Source: Limnohabitans sp. (lineage in GTDB: Bacteria > Pseudomonadota > Gammaproteobacteria > Burkholderiales > Burkholderiaceae_C). Taken from it: a stretch of 64,000 nucleotides of DNA. The position numbers were made by a program, and so were the translations under genes. Location of the stretch: positions 55,143-119,142 of the forward strand of contig NZ_JAOASQ010000057.1 of the NCBI RefSeq assembly GCF_030158565.1. The letters are read 5' to 3'. The notes beneath the pieces were generated by a model. That model made no database searches. It saw only the letters and a list, made by a program, of their open reading frames with translations, and was not told the DNA's origin. This document shows, in pieces, positions 1-12,677 of this stretch (position 1 is the stretch's first letter; each line of letters opens with the position of its first letter).

Positions 1-68
1 TTGCTGTGCGTCGGCATTTGGACAGCGGCCATCCTCCAGGCCCTGCGGGCCTGAACAAGCGCTTCGAC

Positions 69-656
69 ATGAAGGCACCTGCATTTTCCATCTGTGTTTA
101 CTGTGGCTCACGCAACGGCGATGAACCTCGCTTTGCCGAAATGGCAAGACAAGTCGGCACCTGGATCGGCGCGCACGGCGGGCAACTTGTTTACGGCGGT
201 GGCCGCAACGGCCTGATGGGCATCGTCGCTCAGGCCACCCTGGCCGCTGGCGGACAAGTCGTCGGCATCATCCCCACCGCCTTGGTCGAGAAAGAATGGG
301 CGCATCACGGCCTGACTGAACTGCATGTGGTGGACACCATGCATGAACGCAAAAGGATGATGGCCGAGAAAGCCGATGCGTTTTTGGCCTTGCCAGGCGG
401 CATCGGCACCTTTGAAGAGTTGTTTGAAGTCTGGACCTGGCGCCAACTGGGTTACCACGACAAACCCATTGGCATCTTGAACTGCCATGGCTATTACGAC
501 AGCCTGATGACCTTCATCGATCAGGTTGTGTCACATGACTTCATGGGCAAGTGGCAAACCGAACTGGTGACCACGGCCACAGAGCCTCTGGCTTTGCTCC
601 AGTCGCTGGTTGAACAATCGGGCATGAGCCTGCCCGCCCGCACTGAATTGATCTGA
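69..656 (+). CDS. LOG family nucleoside 5'-monophosphate phosphoribohydrolase
   Basis: A 195-residue Rossmann-like protein of the LOG (TIGR00730, 'lysine decarboxylase-like') family, which cleaves the N-glycosidic bond of cytokinin riboside monophosphates or related nucleoside monophosphates. Visible signatures are the nucleotide-binding GGGRNGLMG and the family motif PGGIGTFEELFEVWTW (PGGxGTxxE). The open frame extends upstream to base 6, but those first 21 codons are not family-like, so I start at the ATG followed by KAPAFSICVYCGS. True bacterial substrates are poorly known. The family assignment is secure; the substrate is inference. Confidence 0.88.
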   Translation: MKAPAFSICVYCGSRNGDEPRFAEMARQVGTWIGAHGGQLVYGGGRNGLMGIVAQATLAAGGQVVGIIPTALVEKEWAHHGLTELHVVDTMHERKRMMAEKADAFLALPGGIGTFEELFEVWTWRQLGYHDKPIGILNCHGYYDSLMTFIDQVVSHDFMGKWQTELVTTATEPLALLQSLVEQSGMSLPARTELI

Positions 657-709
657 CCCACCCAGTTGGGGCCGTGGCAAAACGCCATAGCCCACTGCAT
701 TGGTGGGGA

Positions 710-2742
<2,033 letters not shown>

Positions 2743-2746
2743 ACAG

Positions 2747-3934
2747 GTGCTGGAAAATGTGAGCTTGAATTATGTCACCCGGGTGCAGGACGACCTGAGC
2801 GCCATCGCGCCTGAAGCCTGGGACGGCCTGCTCGCCCGACAAGACGCGCCAAGCCCCTTCATGCAGCATGCCTATTTGTCGGCCATGCAGACCAGCGAAT
2901 CGGCAGCGCCTGAGACCGGCTGGACGCTGCAAGTCATCAGCCTGTGGCGCAGCACCCCGCAAGGCGATGTGTTGGCCGCCGCCTGCCCGCTCTACATCAA
3001 GACCCACTCACGCGGCGAATACGTGTTCGACCACGCCTGGGCCGACGCCTACCAGCGCCACGGCCTCGACTACTACCCCAAAGCCTTGGTCGCCTCGCCC
3101 TTCACCCCCGTGCCTGGCAGCCGCTTGCTGGCCGAATCTGACGACGCCCGCCAAGGCCTGTTGGCCGCCCTACTGGACATTTGCCAAACCAACGATATCC
3201 CCTCGCTGCACATTTTGTTTGGCAGCGCGCAAGACCTGCAGGCCTGCGAACAAGCCGGGCTGCTGCAACGCGACCAAGTGCAGTTCCATTGGCAAAACCA
3301 AGGCTGGCGCGACTTCGATGACTTTTTGGCCAGCCTGACACAAGAAAAACGCAAAAAAATCCGGCAAGAACGCCGCAAAGTAGCCGAGGCGGGCGTCACG
3401 TTTCGCGCCGTGCGCGGCCCCGACATGACGGAAGGCGACTGGGCCCTGCTGCTGCGCTGCTACCAGCAAACCTATTGGGAACACGGTAACCCGCCCTACC
3501 TGACCCCGGCGTTTTTTGAATCCATGCGCACCGACATGGCCGCCAACTGGCTGTTGTTTGTGGCCGAACATGAAGCGCAGCCCATGGGCATCAGCCTGAT
3601 CGGCCTGCACCTGGACGCACATGGCCAGCCCGAAGTGGCCTATGGTCGCTATTGGGGCGCGCTGGCTCGGGTGGACTGCCTGCACTTTGAAGCCTGCTAC
3701 TACCAGCCCATCGAATGGTGCATCCAGCACGGCGTCAAGCGCTTTGAAGGCGGCGCACAAGGCGAACACAAAATGGCCCGCGCCCTGCTGCCCACCCCCA
3801 CCCACAGCGCCCACTGGCTGGCGCATCCGTCGTTTTCAGAAGCGGTGGCGCGGTTTCTGGAGAGGGAAAAAGCGGGGGTGGAGAACTACCTGGAAGCGCT
3901 CAATCAGCACTCACCCTTGAAGAAGGGACCATGA
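2747..3934 (+). CDS. FemAB-like / GNAT-fold protein (PF04339 type)
   Basis: About 395 residues resembling the PF04339 FemAB_like family, a GNAT-fold group related to peptidoglycan aminoacyltransferases and often annotated 'peptidogalycan biosynthesis protein'. Typical stretches are AWADAYQRHGLDYYPK, a basic QEKRKKIRQERRK segment, and GGAQGEHKMARALLP near the C-terminus. No ATG is suitable; the frame opens with GTG at 2747 (or GTG at 2759). That places its start 4 bp from the divergent nadE start, so its promoter must lie inside nadE. The substrate is unknown. Confidence 0.75.
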   Translation: MLENVSLNYVTRVQDDLSAIAPEAWDGLLARQDAPSPFMQHAYLSAMQTSESAAPETGWTLQVISLWRSTPQGDVLAAACPLYIKTHSRGEYVFDHAWADAYQRHGLDYYPKALVASPFTPVPGSRLLAESDDARQGLLAALLDICQTNDIPSLHILFGSAQDLQACEQAGLLQRDQVQFHWQNQGWRDFDDFLASLTQEKRKKIRQERRKVAEAGVTFRAVRGPDMTEGDWALLLRCYQQTYWEHGNPPYLTPAFFESMRTDMAANWLLFVAEHEAQPMGISLIGLHLDAHGQPEVAYGRYWGALARVDCLHFEACYYQPIEWCIQHGVKRFEGGAQGEHKMARALLPTPTHSAHWLAHPSFSEAVARFLEREKAGVENYLEALNQHSPLKKGP

Positions 3935-3973
3935 AAAAACGCCTGCACGGTGTGTACCGCACAGGCGTTTTTG
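3934..3973. terminator. Bidirectional intrinsic terminator
   Basis: An 11-bp stem AAAAACGCCTG / CAGGCGTTTTT with an inner CGGT-GTGT-ACCG stem, starting at the stop codon of the FemAB-like gene. It has A and T tracts on both sides, so it can serve the convergent ppa gene too. Confidence 0.85.
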
Positions 3974-4016
3974 GGAGATTTCAACGGCTTCCAGCAGAGG
4001 CCGTTGAGACCGGCAA

Positions 4017-4547
4017 TCAGGCCTTGTTGTAGTTGGCGATGCCGTCCAGGATTTCTTTATGGGCCGACTCAATGCCTTCCCAGCCCTTGACCTTGACCCA
4101 TTTGCCTTTTTCGAGGTCTTTGTAGTGCTCAAAAAAGTGGGCGATTTGCTTGAGTTGCAGCTCGTGGATGTCGTCCAGCGACTTGATTTTGGCGTAGCTG
4201 GCCAGGATTTTCTCGGTGGGCACAGCCAACACCTTGCCGTCCATGCCACCTTCGTCTTCCATCAGCAAAATGCCAATGGCGCGGCAAGGCACGACCACAC
4301 CTGGGGGCAGTGGGAAAGGGGTCATCACCAACACGTCGACCGGGTCACCGTCACCGGCGATGGTCTGGGGCACGTAGCCGTAGTTGGTGGGGTAGTGCAT
4401 GGCGGTGCCCATGAAGCGGTCCACAAACAAAGCGCCGGACTCTTTGTCCACTTCGTACTTCACAGGGTCGGAGTTCATCGGGATTTCGATGATCACGTTG
4501 AATGCATCGGGTACTTTGCTGCCGGGGGTGACTTTGTTCAGGGACAT
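4017..4547 (-). CDS. ppa: Inorganic pyrophosphatase
   Basis: A 176-residue soluble family I pyrophosphatase, the standard bacterial length. It hydrolyses PPi to drive biosynthetic reactions in the cytoplasm. The PROSITE-type metal-binding signature DGDPVDVLV is present, preceded by [11 protein letters not shown]. The C-terminal helix ends IANYNKA. It is monocistronic by appearance, convergent with the FemAB-like gene and separated from it by a bidirectional terminator. The identification is secure. Confidence 0.97.
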   Translation of the reverse strand: MSLNKVTPGSKVPDAFNVIIEIPMNSDPVKYEVDKESGALFVDRFMGTAMHYPTNYGYVPQTIAGDGDPVDVLVMTPFPLPPGVVVPCRAIGILLMEDEGGMDGKVLAVPTEKILASYAKIKSLDDIHELQLKQIAHFFEHYKDLEKGKWVKVKGWEGIESAHKEILDGIANYNKA

Positions 4548-4699
4548 GGTGTCTCGTTGGAAAAGTTGAAAGGAATGTCAATCGCTAGGGATTAACCCCG
4601 ATTTTACTTTCACCGGGCTTGCGTCCCTTCCGCGTTGAGGGGTTTTGGGCTGTCTCTGGCGTGATTTCCAAATGCCGCAGGGGCATCACAATCGGGTCC

Positions 4700-6133
4700 A
4701 TGCAACTGAATTTCATCGCCAACCAATCCGTTCCGGCCCTGGCAGGGCAAACCATCGATGTACTCGACCCGTCTGACGGGCTGGTGTTCGATCAGATCCC
4801 GCGCAGCCAAGCCGCTGACATCGATGCCGCGGTGCAAGCGGCCCGTGCCGCTTTCAACGGCCCTTGGGGCAAGCTGACGGCTGTGGAGCGTGGGCGCTTG
4901 CTCATGAAGCTGTCTCAAAAAGTGAGTGAGCACGCAGCCGAACTGGCCGCCCTAGAGCTGCGCGACTGCGGCAAGCCCACCAAACAAGCGGCTGCGGATT
5001 CGGTGGCTTTGGCGCGTTACTTTGAGTTTTATGCCGGTGCCTGCGACAAGCTGCACGGTGAGACCCTGCCTTACCAAAACGGCTACAGCGTGCTGACCTG
5101 GCGCGAGCCGCATGGGGTGACGGGCCATGTGATCCCCTGGAACTACCCGATGCAGATTTTTGGGCGCAGCGTAGGTGGCGCTTTGGCAGCTGGCAATGCC
5201 TGCGTGGTCAAACCGGCCGAAGACGCATGCCTGAGCCTGATCCGCGTAGCGCAACTGGCGGCCGAAGTCGGCTTTCCGCCGGGTGCCATCAACATCGTCA
5301 CCGGTTACGGCCACGAGGTGGGCGACGCGCTGGCCCGCCACCCGGGCATTGACCACATCAGCTTCACCGGCAGCCCCCGCGTGGGCACGCTGATCCAGCA
5401 AGTGGCGGCTGAGCGGCACTGCCCCGTGACACTGGAGCTGGGCGGCAAAAGCCCGCAGATCATTTTTGACGACGCCGACCTGGATGCGGCCATTCCGGTG
5501 GTGGTGAATGCCATCGTGCAAAACTCCGGCCAGACCTGCAGCGCGGGCTCTCGCGTGCTGATCCAGCAAGGCATTTACGAACCGCTTTTGAAACGTCTGG
5601 GCGAAGCCTTCAGCCGCCTGCAAGTGGGCTCGGCCGCCATGAACCTGGACTTGGGGCCACTGATTCGCGCCAGCCAGTTGCAGCGCGTCACCGGCTTTTT
5701 GGACCAGGCCCGCGCCGATGGCATTGCCACCGTGGCACAAGGGCAAATTGCGGCGGGCGTGCCTGCGGGTGGCTTTTACCAAGCCCCCACCCTGCTGCGC
5801 GATGTGCCGGTGATGCACCGCCTGGCGCAAGAAGAAGTCTTTGGTCCGGTGCTGTCGGCGATGTCCTTCACCGACGAGGACCACGCTGTGGCTTTGGCCA
5901 ATGCCACCGAATTCGGTTTGGTGGCCGGTATCTGGACGCGTGACGGTGGCCGCCAGTTCCGCATGGCCAAGCGCGTGCGCAGCGGCCAGGTGTTCATCAA
6001 CAACTACGGCGCAGGTGGTGGCGTGGAGCTGCCTTTTGGGGGTGTCAAGTCCTCGGGCTATGGACGCGAAAAAGGCTTTGAGGCGCTGCTGGGTTTTACC
6101 ACCCTCAAGACGGTGGCCATTCAGCACGGTTGA
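4700..6133 (+). CDS. Aldehyde dehydrogenase family protein
   Basis: 477 residues of the NAD(P)-dependent ALDH superfamily. The catalytic Glu is in LELGGKSPQIIF, the catalytic Cys in NSGQTCSAGSR, and the cofactor-binding turn is FTGSPRVG. The C-terminal GGVKSSGYGREKG is typical of betaine-aldehyde / gamma-aminobutyraldehyde-like members. I start at ATG 4700 because the upstream in-frame segment is not family-like. It stands alone between ppa and a REP cluster, so the substrate cannot be deduced from context. Confidence 0.88.
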   Translation: MQLNFIANQSVPALAGQTIDVLDPSDGLVFDQIPRSQAADIDAAVQAARAAFNGPWGKLTAVERGRLLMKLSQKVSEHAAELAALELRDCGKPTKQAAADSVALARYFEFYAGACDKLHGETLPYQNGYSVLTWREPHGVTGHVIPWNYPMQIFGRSVGGALAAGNACVVKPAEDACLSLIRVAQLAAEVGFPPGAINIVTGYGHEVGDALARHPGIDHISFTGSPRVGTLIQQVAAERHCPVTLELGGKSPQIIFDDADLDAAIPVVVNAIVQNSGQTCSAGSRVLIQQGIYEPLLKRLGEAFSRLQVGSAAMNLDLGPLIRASQLQRVTGFLDQARADGIATVAQGQIAAGVPAGGFYQAPTLLRDVPVMHRLAQEEVFGPVLSAMSFTDEDHAVALANATEFGLVAGIWTRDGGRQFRMAKRVRSGQVFINNYGAGGGVELPFGGVKSSGYGREKGFEALLGFTTLKTVAIQHG

Positions 6134-6218
6134 AGCCACTGGGTTCAACCCCTTTGTGTACCCCCACTTCATGGGCGCTCCAAGCTTTGGCTCCCTCGAT
6201 TTGAGCTGGGATCCATAC

Positions 6219-6386
6219 TGCTGTCCTCCCGAACTTGATCCGGGATCCATGCATTCGTCATCCTGGACTTGATCCGGGATCCATGGCATGCAAGTGAGAT
6301 GAACCCCGGGTCTTCGCCCGGGGTGACAAATGCAAGGTCTTCGCCTGGGATGACAAATCAAGGGTCTTCCCGCGAGGTGATCCATG
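6219..6386. repeat. REP-like palindromic repeat cluster A
   Basis: A mosaic of short palindromes between the aldehyde dehydrogenase gene and moaA. It holds two imperfect copies of a unit around the core CCCGGACTTGATCCGGG followed by ATCCATG. Next comes a perfect CCCCGGG-tcttcg-CCCGGGG hairpin at 6304-6323, followed by GTGACAAA, with two degraded half-copies further right. The same units recur at 47.6 kb and 56.7 kb. The moaA promoter must overlap or lie within this cluster. Confidence 0.85.
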
Positions 6387-6416
6387 GGGCGCGGAGGCTG
6401 GGGCACAATCGAGGCC

Positions 6417-7559
6417 ATGTCTGAACGCGTCATTCCGCTGGTTGACCAGCGCCACCCCAGCTTGCCTTTGCCCCCCTTGTCGGCGGGGCATGACCTGAGC
6501 ACCCTGCCGCTGGACGGGCTGCGTCGCCCGCTGACCGATCTGCGCATCAGCGTGACCGACCGCTGCAACTTCCGCTGCAGTTACTGCATGCCCAAGGAGG
6601 TCTTTGACAAAGACTACGCCTACTTGCCGCACAGCCACCTGCTGAGTTTTGAAGAAATCACCCGCATCGCCACCGTGTTCGTGGGCCGTGGGGTGCGCAA
6701 AATCCGACTGACGGGCGGTGAACCGCTGCTGCGCAAGAACATCGAAATCTTGATTGAACAATTGGCCGCCCTGCGCACGCCCGATGGTCAGCCGCTTGAT
6801 TTGACGCTGACCACCAACGGCTCACTGCTGGCGCGCAAAGCCCAGAGCCTGAAAAACGCGGGCCTGCAGCGCGTGACGGTGAGCTTGGACGGGCTGGACG
6901 ACGCCGTCTTCCGCCAGATGAACGACGTGGACTTTCCGGTGGCCGATGTGTTGGATGGCATTGCCGCTGCCCAAGCAGCAGGCTTGGGGCCGATCAAGGT
7001 CAACATGGTCGTCAAACGCGGCACCAACGAGCATGAAATATTGCCCATGGCCCGGCATTTCCGGGGCACAGGCATCGTGCTACGCTTCATTGAATACATG
7101 GACGTGGGTGCGACCAATGGCTGGTGCATGGACGAGGTGCTGCCCAGCGCAGACGTCGTGCGCCTGCTGCATGCCGAGCTGCCGCTGGTGCAGCTGGACC
7201 CAGCCGCCCCGGGCGAGACCGCCGAGCGCTGGGGCTACGCCAACGCCCAAGGCGAGCACGACCCAAGTTTGGGCGAGATCGGCGTGATCAGCAGCGTGAC
7301 GCAGGCCTTTTGCGGCGACTGCAACCGCGCCCGTTTGTCCACCGAAGGCCGCTTGTACCTGTGCCTGTTTGCCAGCCAGGGCTATGACCTGCGCCAGCTC
7401 TTGCGTGATCCCACTCAAGACGATACGGCGCTGGCCGCCACGGTGGACGCCATCTGGCGCGGACGAACCGACCAATATTCGGTGCTGCGCAGCCTGCGCG
7501 GCCCCGACACCGCCAGCGGCCCCGGGCGCCGGGTGGAAATGAGCTATATCGGAGGCTGA
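6417..7559 (+). CDS. moaA: GTP 3',8-cyclase (molybdenum cofactor biosynthesis protein A)
   Basis: A 380-residue radical SAM enzyme that, with MoaC, converts GTP to cyclic pyranopterin monophosphate, the first step of molybdenum cofactor synthesis. The SAM-binding cluster motif is CNFRCSYC; the second 4Fe-4S site is [19 protein letters not shown]. The essential C-terminal double glycine (MSYIGG) is present. ATG 6417 (MSERVIPL) is chosen over the in-frame ATG at 6384, whose first 11 codons run into the repeat region. It is first in a moaA-mobA-moeA run; moaC is not in the window. Confidence 0.96.
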   Translation: MSERVIPLVDQRHPSLPLPPLSAGHDLSTLPLDGLRRPLTDLRISVTDRCNFRCSYCMPKEVFDKDYAYLPHSHLLSFEEITRIATVFVGRGVRKIRLTGGEPLLRKNIEILIEQLAALRTPDGQPLDLTLTTNGSLLARKAQSLKNAGLQRVTVSLDGLDDAVFRQMNDVDFPVADVLDGIAAAQAAGLGPIKVNMVVKRGTNEHEILPMARHFRGTGIVLRFIEYMDVGATNGWCMDEVLPSADVVRLLHAELPLVQLDPAAPGETAERWGYANAQGEHDPSLGEIGVISSVTQAFCGDCNRARLSTEGRLYLCLFASQGYDLRQLLRDPTQDDTALAATVDAIWRGRTDQYSVLRSLRGPDTASGPGRRVEMSYIGG

Positions 7560-7564
7560 ACGCC

Positions 7565-8188
7565 ATGAACCACACAGCACCGGCCATCACGGGCCTGATT
7601 TTGGCGGGCGGGCGCGGCTCACGCATGGGCGGCATCGACAAGGGCCTGCAAAACTTTCGCGGCATGCCGCTGGCGCTGCAAACCCTGATGCGCCTGCAAC
7701 TGCAAAGCCTGCCGCTGCAAGAAATTTTGATCAATGCCAACCGCAACCTGGCCGCCTACGAGTCCTTGGGCGTGCCGGTCTGGCCCGACAGCATCGATGG
7801 CTATGCGGGGCCATTGGCGGGCTTTCTCACGGGCCTGGAGCGCTGCGAAACCCCGCTCTTGCTCACTGTGCCCTGCGACTCGCCGCTGTTTCCACTCGAT
7901 CTGGTTGAACGCCTGTACAAAGCCATGGATGAGCAAGACGCCGACATGGCGATGGCGGCTGCACCCGAGACCGATGGCGCGGTGCGCCCACAGCCGGTGT
8001 TTTGCCTGCTCAAAACAGAGCTGCTGGAGAGCCTGGTCAAGTTCACCCAAAGCGGTGGCCGCAAGATCGACGCATGGACGGGCCAGCACCGCTGCGCCAT
8101 CGTGCCGTTTGACCAGAGCGGCGACAGCGCCCACGCTTTTGCCAACGCCAACACACTGGCCGAATTGCAAGAACTCGAATCACTTTGA
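7565..8188 (+). CDS. mobA: Molybdenum cofactor guanylyltransferase
   Basis: A 207-residue nucleotidyltransferase that attaches GMP to Mo-molybdopterin to form the MGD cofactor of the DMSO-reductase family. The N-terminal GTP-binding loop [18 protein letters not shown] is diagnostic, and [13 protein letters not shown] follows the metal-binding region. It starts 5 bp after moaA stops and is clearly in the same transcript. Its presence predicts that the organism makes bis-MGD enzymes such as nitrate reductase or formate dehydrogenase, none of which is in this window. Confidence 0.94.
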   Translation: MNHTAPAITGLILAGGRGSRMGGIDKGLQNFRGMPLALQTLMRLQLQSLPLQEILINANRNLAAYESLGVPVWPDSIDGYAGPLAGFLTGLERCETPLLLTVPCDSPLFPLDLVERLYKAMDEQDADMAMAAAPETDGAVRPQPVFCLLKTELLESLVKFTQSGGRKIDAWTGQHRCAIVPFDQSGDSAHAFANANTLAELQELESL

Positions 8189-8234
8189 ACCGCGCGGCAC
8201 GGCAGCGCCGTGCCCCATCGCCATTGTTATTGCC

Positions 8235-9524
<1,290 letters not shown>

Positions 9525-9542
9525 CGACCGCAGCGCCACAAA

Positions 9543-9571
9543 AAAGGGGCTGAATTTCTTCAGCCCCTTTG
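9543..9571. terminator. Bidirectional intrinsic terminator
   Basis: A perfect 12-bp stem AAAGGGGCTGAA / TTCAGCCCCTTT with a TTTC loop, lying between the convergent moeA and RND transporter genes. A-tract and T-tract flanks allow function in both directions. Confidence 0.9.
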
Positions 9572-9596
9572 GATTTGAAACCTCCATCGGAACGGC

Positions 9597-12500
9597 TCAA
9601 TGCGCGCCTGTCGCAGGCTCCTCCAGCGCAAGCGCCTTGTTCGGGCCAGGCACGCTCTTGCGGGCCAACAGCGAGTACATGGTGGGCACCACAAAGATGG
9701 TCAGCAATGTGCCCAAACTCATGCCGCCCACAATGACCCAGCCGATTTGCGTGCGGCTTTCAGCGCCAGCCCCTTTGGCCAAGGCCAGGGGCACAGCACC
9801 CAACACCATGGCACCCGTGGTCATCAGGATCGGACGCAGACGTTGGCCACTGGCTTTGACCAAGGCCTGCATGGTCTCCACGCCTTGTTCACGCAATTGG
9901 TTGGTGAACTCGACAATCAAAATGCCGTGCTTGGTGATCAAACCGACCAAGGTGATCAAGCCAATCTGTGAGTACACATTCAGTGAGCCCCCCGTCCATT
10001 TGAGTGCCAGTAAAGCACCGATCATGGACAGCGGCACCGACAACATGATGATGAAAGGGTCGATGAAGCTCTCAAACTGCGCGGCCAGCACCAAAAAGAT
10101 GAAGAACAGCGCCAACACAAAAACGATCACCAAGGCACCTTGGGAATTGCGAAATTCGCGCGAGGTGCCATTGAGCTCGGTGGTGTATCCCGGCTTGAGC
10201 ACCTTGGCTGCGGTGGCATCGAGGAACTGGAGGGCCTCACCCAATGAATAGTCCGGCGACAAGTTGGCGGTGATCGACACCGATCGGCGCTGACCAAAGT
10301 GGTTCAACTCACGGGGAGAAACACTTTCACGGATTTTCACGAGGGCTGACAACGGAATCATCGCGTCGTTACGTCCCCGGATGTAAATGCTTTCCACATC
10401 GTCTGGCGTGTTGCGGCCAGAGGCCTGTGTTTGCACGATCACATCGTACTGCTCGGCATCCCGCTTATAACGGGTGACCACGCGCCCGCCCAGCATGGTC
10501 TCCAATGCTTTGGCCACAGCATCCACACCGACCCCCAATTCGGCCGCTTTGGCGCGGTCGACTTCGATGCGCAATTCAGGCTTGTTCAAGCGCAAATCAA
10601 CATCGGGCGCAACGATGCCGGGGTTCTTGGCAATTTCATCCAGAATTTCGCGCGTCACCGCATTCAAGTTCTGGTAACTGTCCGAAGTTTGGATCACAAA
10701 ATTGACGGGGCGCTCACGAAAGCCTTGCCCCAACGATGGCGGGGTGATGGCAAACGCGTTCACACCGGGCAAACCATTGAATTTCGGGCCCAACTCACGG
10801 GCAATTTCCAGTGTGGTGCGCTGGCGTTTTTCCCAATCAACAGCACGGTAAATGACCGATCCTTGGGCCACTGTGGGGTTACCAATGTTGGCAAAAATGC
10901 GGTCAAATTCAGGGTAGGCCTCGCCCATGCGCTCCAACACTTTGGCATATCGGTCGGTGTAATCCAGGGTCGAGCCATCTGGCGCTGTGACGGTGGCCAA
11001 CAAAGTGCCGCGATCTTCCATCGGGGCCAACTCTTGCTTCATGCTGGGATAAACCAGCGCAATTGCCACGCCACTGCCCACCATGATCAACAGCACCAGC
11101 CAACGCGCTTTGCGCAAGACCCAGCTCAACAAGCGCTCATAAGCATCTGACAAAGCCGTCAACAAGCGCTCCATCGTGCGGTCAAACCAGCCCGGGTTGG
11201 GGTTGTGCTTGAGCAACTTAGAACTCATCATGGGTGACAGCGTCAAGGCCACAAAGCCAGAGACGATCACAGAGCCGGCCAAGGCCAGCGCAAACTCCGT
11301 GAAAAGTTTGCCTGTACGACCGGGCGTAAAGGCCAAAGGCGCGAACACCGCAGCCAAGGTCATGGTCATCGCGACCACCGCAAAGCCAATTTCACGGGAG
11401 CCCTTGATGGCAGCCGAAAATGGGTCCAAGCCTTCCTCAATGTGACGGTAAATGTTCTCCAGAACCACGATCGCATCATCCACCACCAGACCAATCGCCA
11501 GCACCAGCGCCAGCAGTGTCAAGGTGTTGATGGTGAAACCCGCCAAAGCCATCATGGCAAAGGTGCCAATCAAGCTGACCGGGATGGTGATGATCGGGAT
11601 GATCGATGCGCGAACGGTACGCAAGAAAACAAAGATCACCAGGGCCACCAAAACCACGGCTTCCACGATGGTCTTGAACACACTCTTGATGGAGCGGTCA
11701 ATGAACACCGAGTTGTCGTTGGCCACCGTGATGGTGATGCCAGGGGGCAAGTCAGCTTCCAAACGCGGCATCATGTCGCGCACGCCTTTGGACAACTCCA
11801 GAGGATTGGCCGTGGCCTGACGAATCACACCTGCAGCTACAGCATGGCGACCGGCCAAACGAACTGCGCTGCGTTCATCGGCTGCAGCCTCTTCCACTTT
11901 GGCGACATCCCTGATTTTGACGGGAAAACCATTGACCGTTTTGAGCACGATGTCGGCAAACTGAGCCGGACGCGTGAGGTCGGTTTGCGAGGTCACCGTG
12001 AACTCGCGGTTGCTTGACTCAATGCGTCCTGCGGGCAACTCCAGATTGCTGCGTCGGATCGCATCTTCCACATCTTGTGGTGTGAGTTTGTAGCCTGCCA
12101 GACGTTCGGGCTCCAACCAGACCCGCATGGCGTATTTGCGTTCACCGTAGATGCGCACATCGGCCACACCCGTGACGGTTTGCAACCGGGGTTTGACCAC
12201 CCGGTTGATCATGTCGTTGATCTGCAAGGGGTTGAGCGTGTCGCTCGAAAACGCGAGCCAAATCACCGGGAAAGCATCGGCCTCGACCTTGGCAATCACC
12301 GGCTCTTCGATGGCTTGAGGCAAGCGGTTGCGCACGCGTGAAGTGCGGTCACGCACTTCGGCGGCAGCCGTGTCAGCGTCTTTTTCGAGTCGAAAACGGA
12401 CCGTGATCTGCGACTGCTCGGCACGGCTGATGGACGTGATCACATCCACAGCGTCAATCCCAGCAATCGAGTCTTCGAGGGGTTTGGACACTTGCGTCTC

Positions 12501-12677
12501 AATCACCTCGGCCGAGGCGCCTGGGTATTTGACACTCACAGTGACCGTCGGCTCATCGATCTTGGGATATTCACGCACCGACAAACGGTCAAAACTGACC
12601 GCGCCGATCAGCAAGATCAGCAGCGACATGACGACGGCCAGAACGGGCCTGCGGATGGATGTCTCAGCGAGTTGCAT
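9597..12677 (-). CDS. RND-family multidrug efflux inner-membrane pump
   Basis: A 1026-residue AcrB/MexB-type resistance-nodulation-division transporter, full length for the family. The N-terminal helix RRPVLAVVMSLLILLIGAVS is followed by a large periplasmic loop. The proton-relay acidic pair is in TM4 (VLAIGLVVDDAIVVLENIYR), and the second half repeats the helix/porter layout. ATG 12677 (MQLAETSIRRPV) has a GAGGTG Shine-Dalgarno; the longer frame to 12707 lacks family similarity. It overlaps the upstream membrane fusion gene by 14 bp. No outer-membrane TolC-type gene follows, so it probably uses an unlinked channel. Confidence 0.93.
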   Translation of the reverse strand: MQLAETSIRRPVLAVVMSLLILLIGAVSFDRLSVREYPKIDEPTVTVSVKYPGASAEVIETQVSKPLEDSIAGIDAVDVITSISRAEQSQITVRFRLEKDADTAAAEVRDRTSRVRNRLPQAIEEPVIAKVEADAFPVIWLAFSSDTLNPLQINDMINRVVKPRLQTVTGVADVRIYGERKYAMRVWLEPERLAGYKLTPQDVEDAIRRSNLELPAGRIESSNREFTVTSQTDLTRPAQFADIVLKTVNGFPVKIRDVAKVEEAAADERSAVRLAGRHAVAAGVIRQATANPLELSKGVRDMMPRLEADLPPGITITVANDNSVFIDRSIKSVFKTIVEAVVLVALVIFVFLRTVRASIIPIITIPVSLIGTFAMMALAGFTINTLTLLALVLAIGLVVDDAIVVLENIYRHIEEGLDPFSAAIKGSREIGFAVVAMTMTLAAVFAPLAFTPGRTGKLFTEFALALAGSVIVSGFVALTLSPMMSSKLLKHNPNPGWFDRTMERLLTALSDAYERLLSWVLRKARWLVLLIMVGSGVAIALVYPSMKQELAPMEDRGTLLATVTAPDGSTLDYTDRYAKVLERMGEAYPEFDRIFANIGNPTVAQGSVIYRAVDWEKRQRTTLEIARELGPKFNGLPGVNAFAITPPSLGQGFRERPVNFVIQTSDSYQNLNAVTREILDEIAKNPGIVAPDVDLRLNKPELRIEVDRAKAAELGVGVDAVAKALETMLGGRVVTRYKRDAEQYDVIVQTQASGRNTPDDVESIYIRGRNDAMIPLSALVKIRESVSPRELNHFGQRRSVSITANLSPDYSLGEALQFLDATAAKVLKPGYTTELNGTSREFRNSQGALVIVFVLALFFIFLVLAAQFESFIDPFIIMLSVPLSMIGALLALKWTGGSLNVYSQIGLITLVGLITKHGILIVEFTNQLREQGVETMQALVKASGQRLRPILMTTGAMVLGAVPLALAKGAGAESRTQIGWVIVGGMSLGTLLTIFVVPTMYSLLARKSVPGPNKALALEEPATGAH

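Noticed and set aside
4952-6568. A 538-codon minus-strand frame opposite the aldehyde dehydrogenase and repeat cluster A
   Set aside because: Antisense shadow of a gene with clear catalytic motifs; part of its length comes from palindromic repeats.
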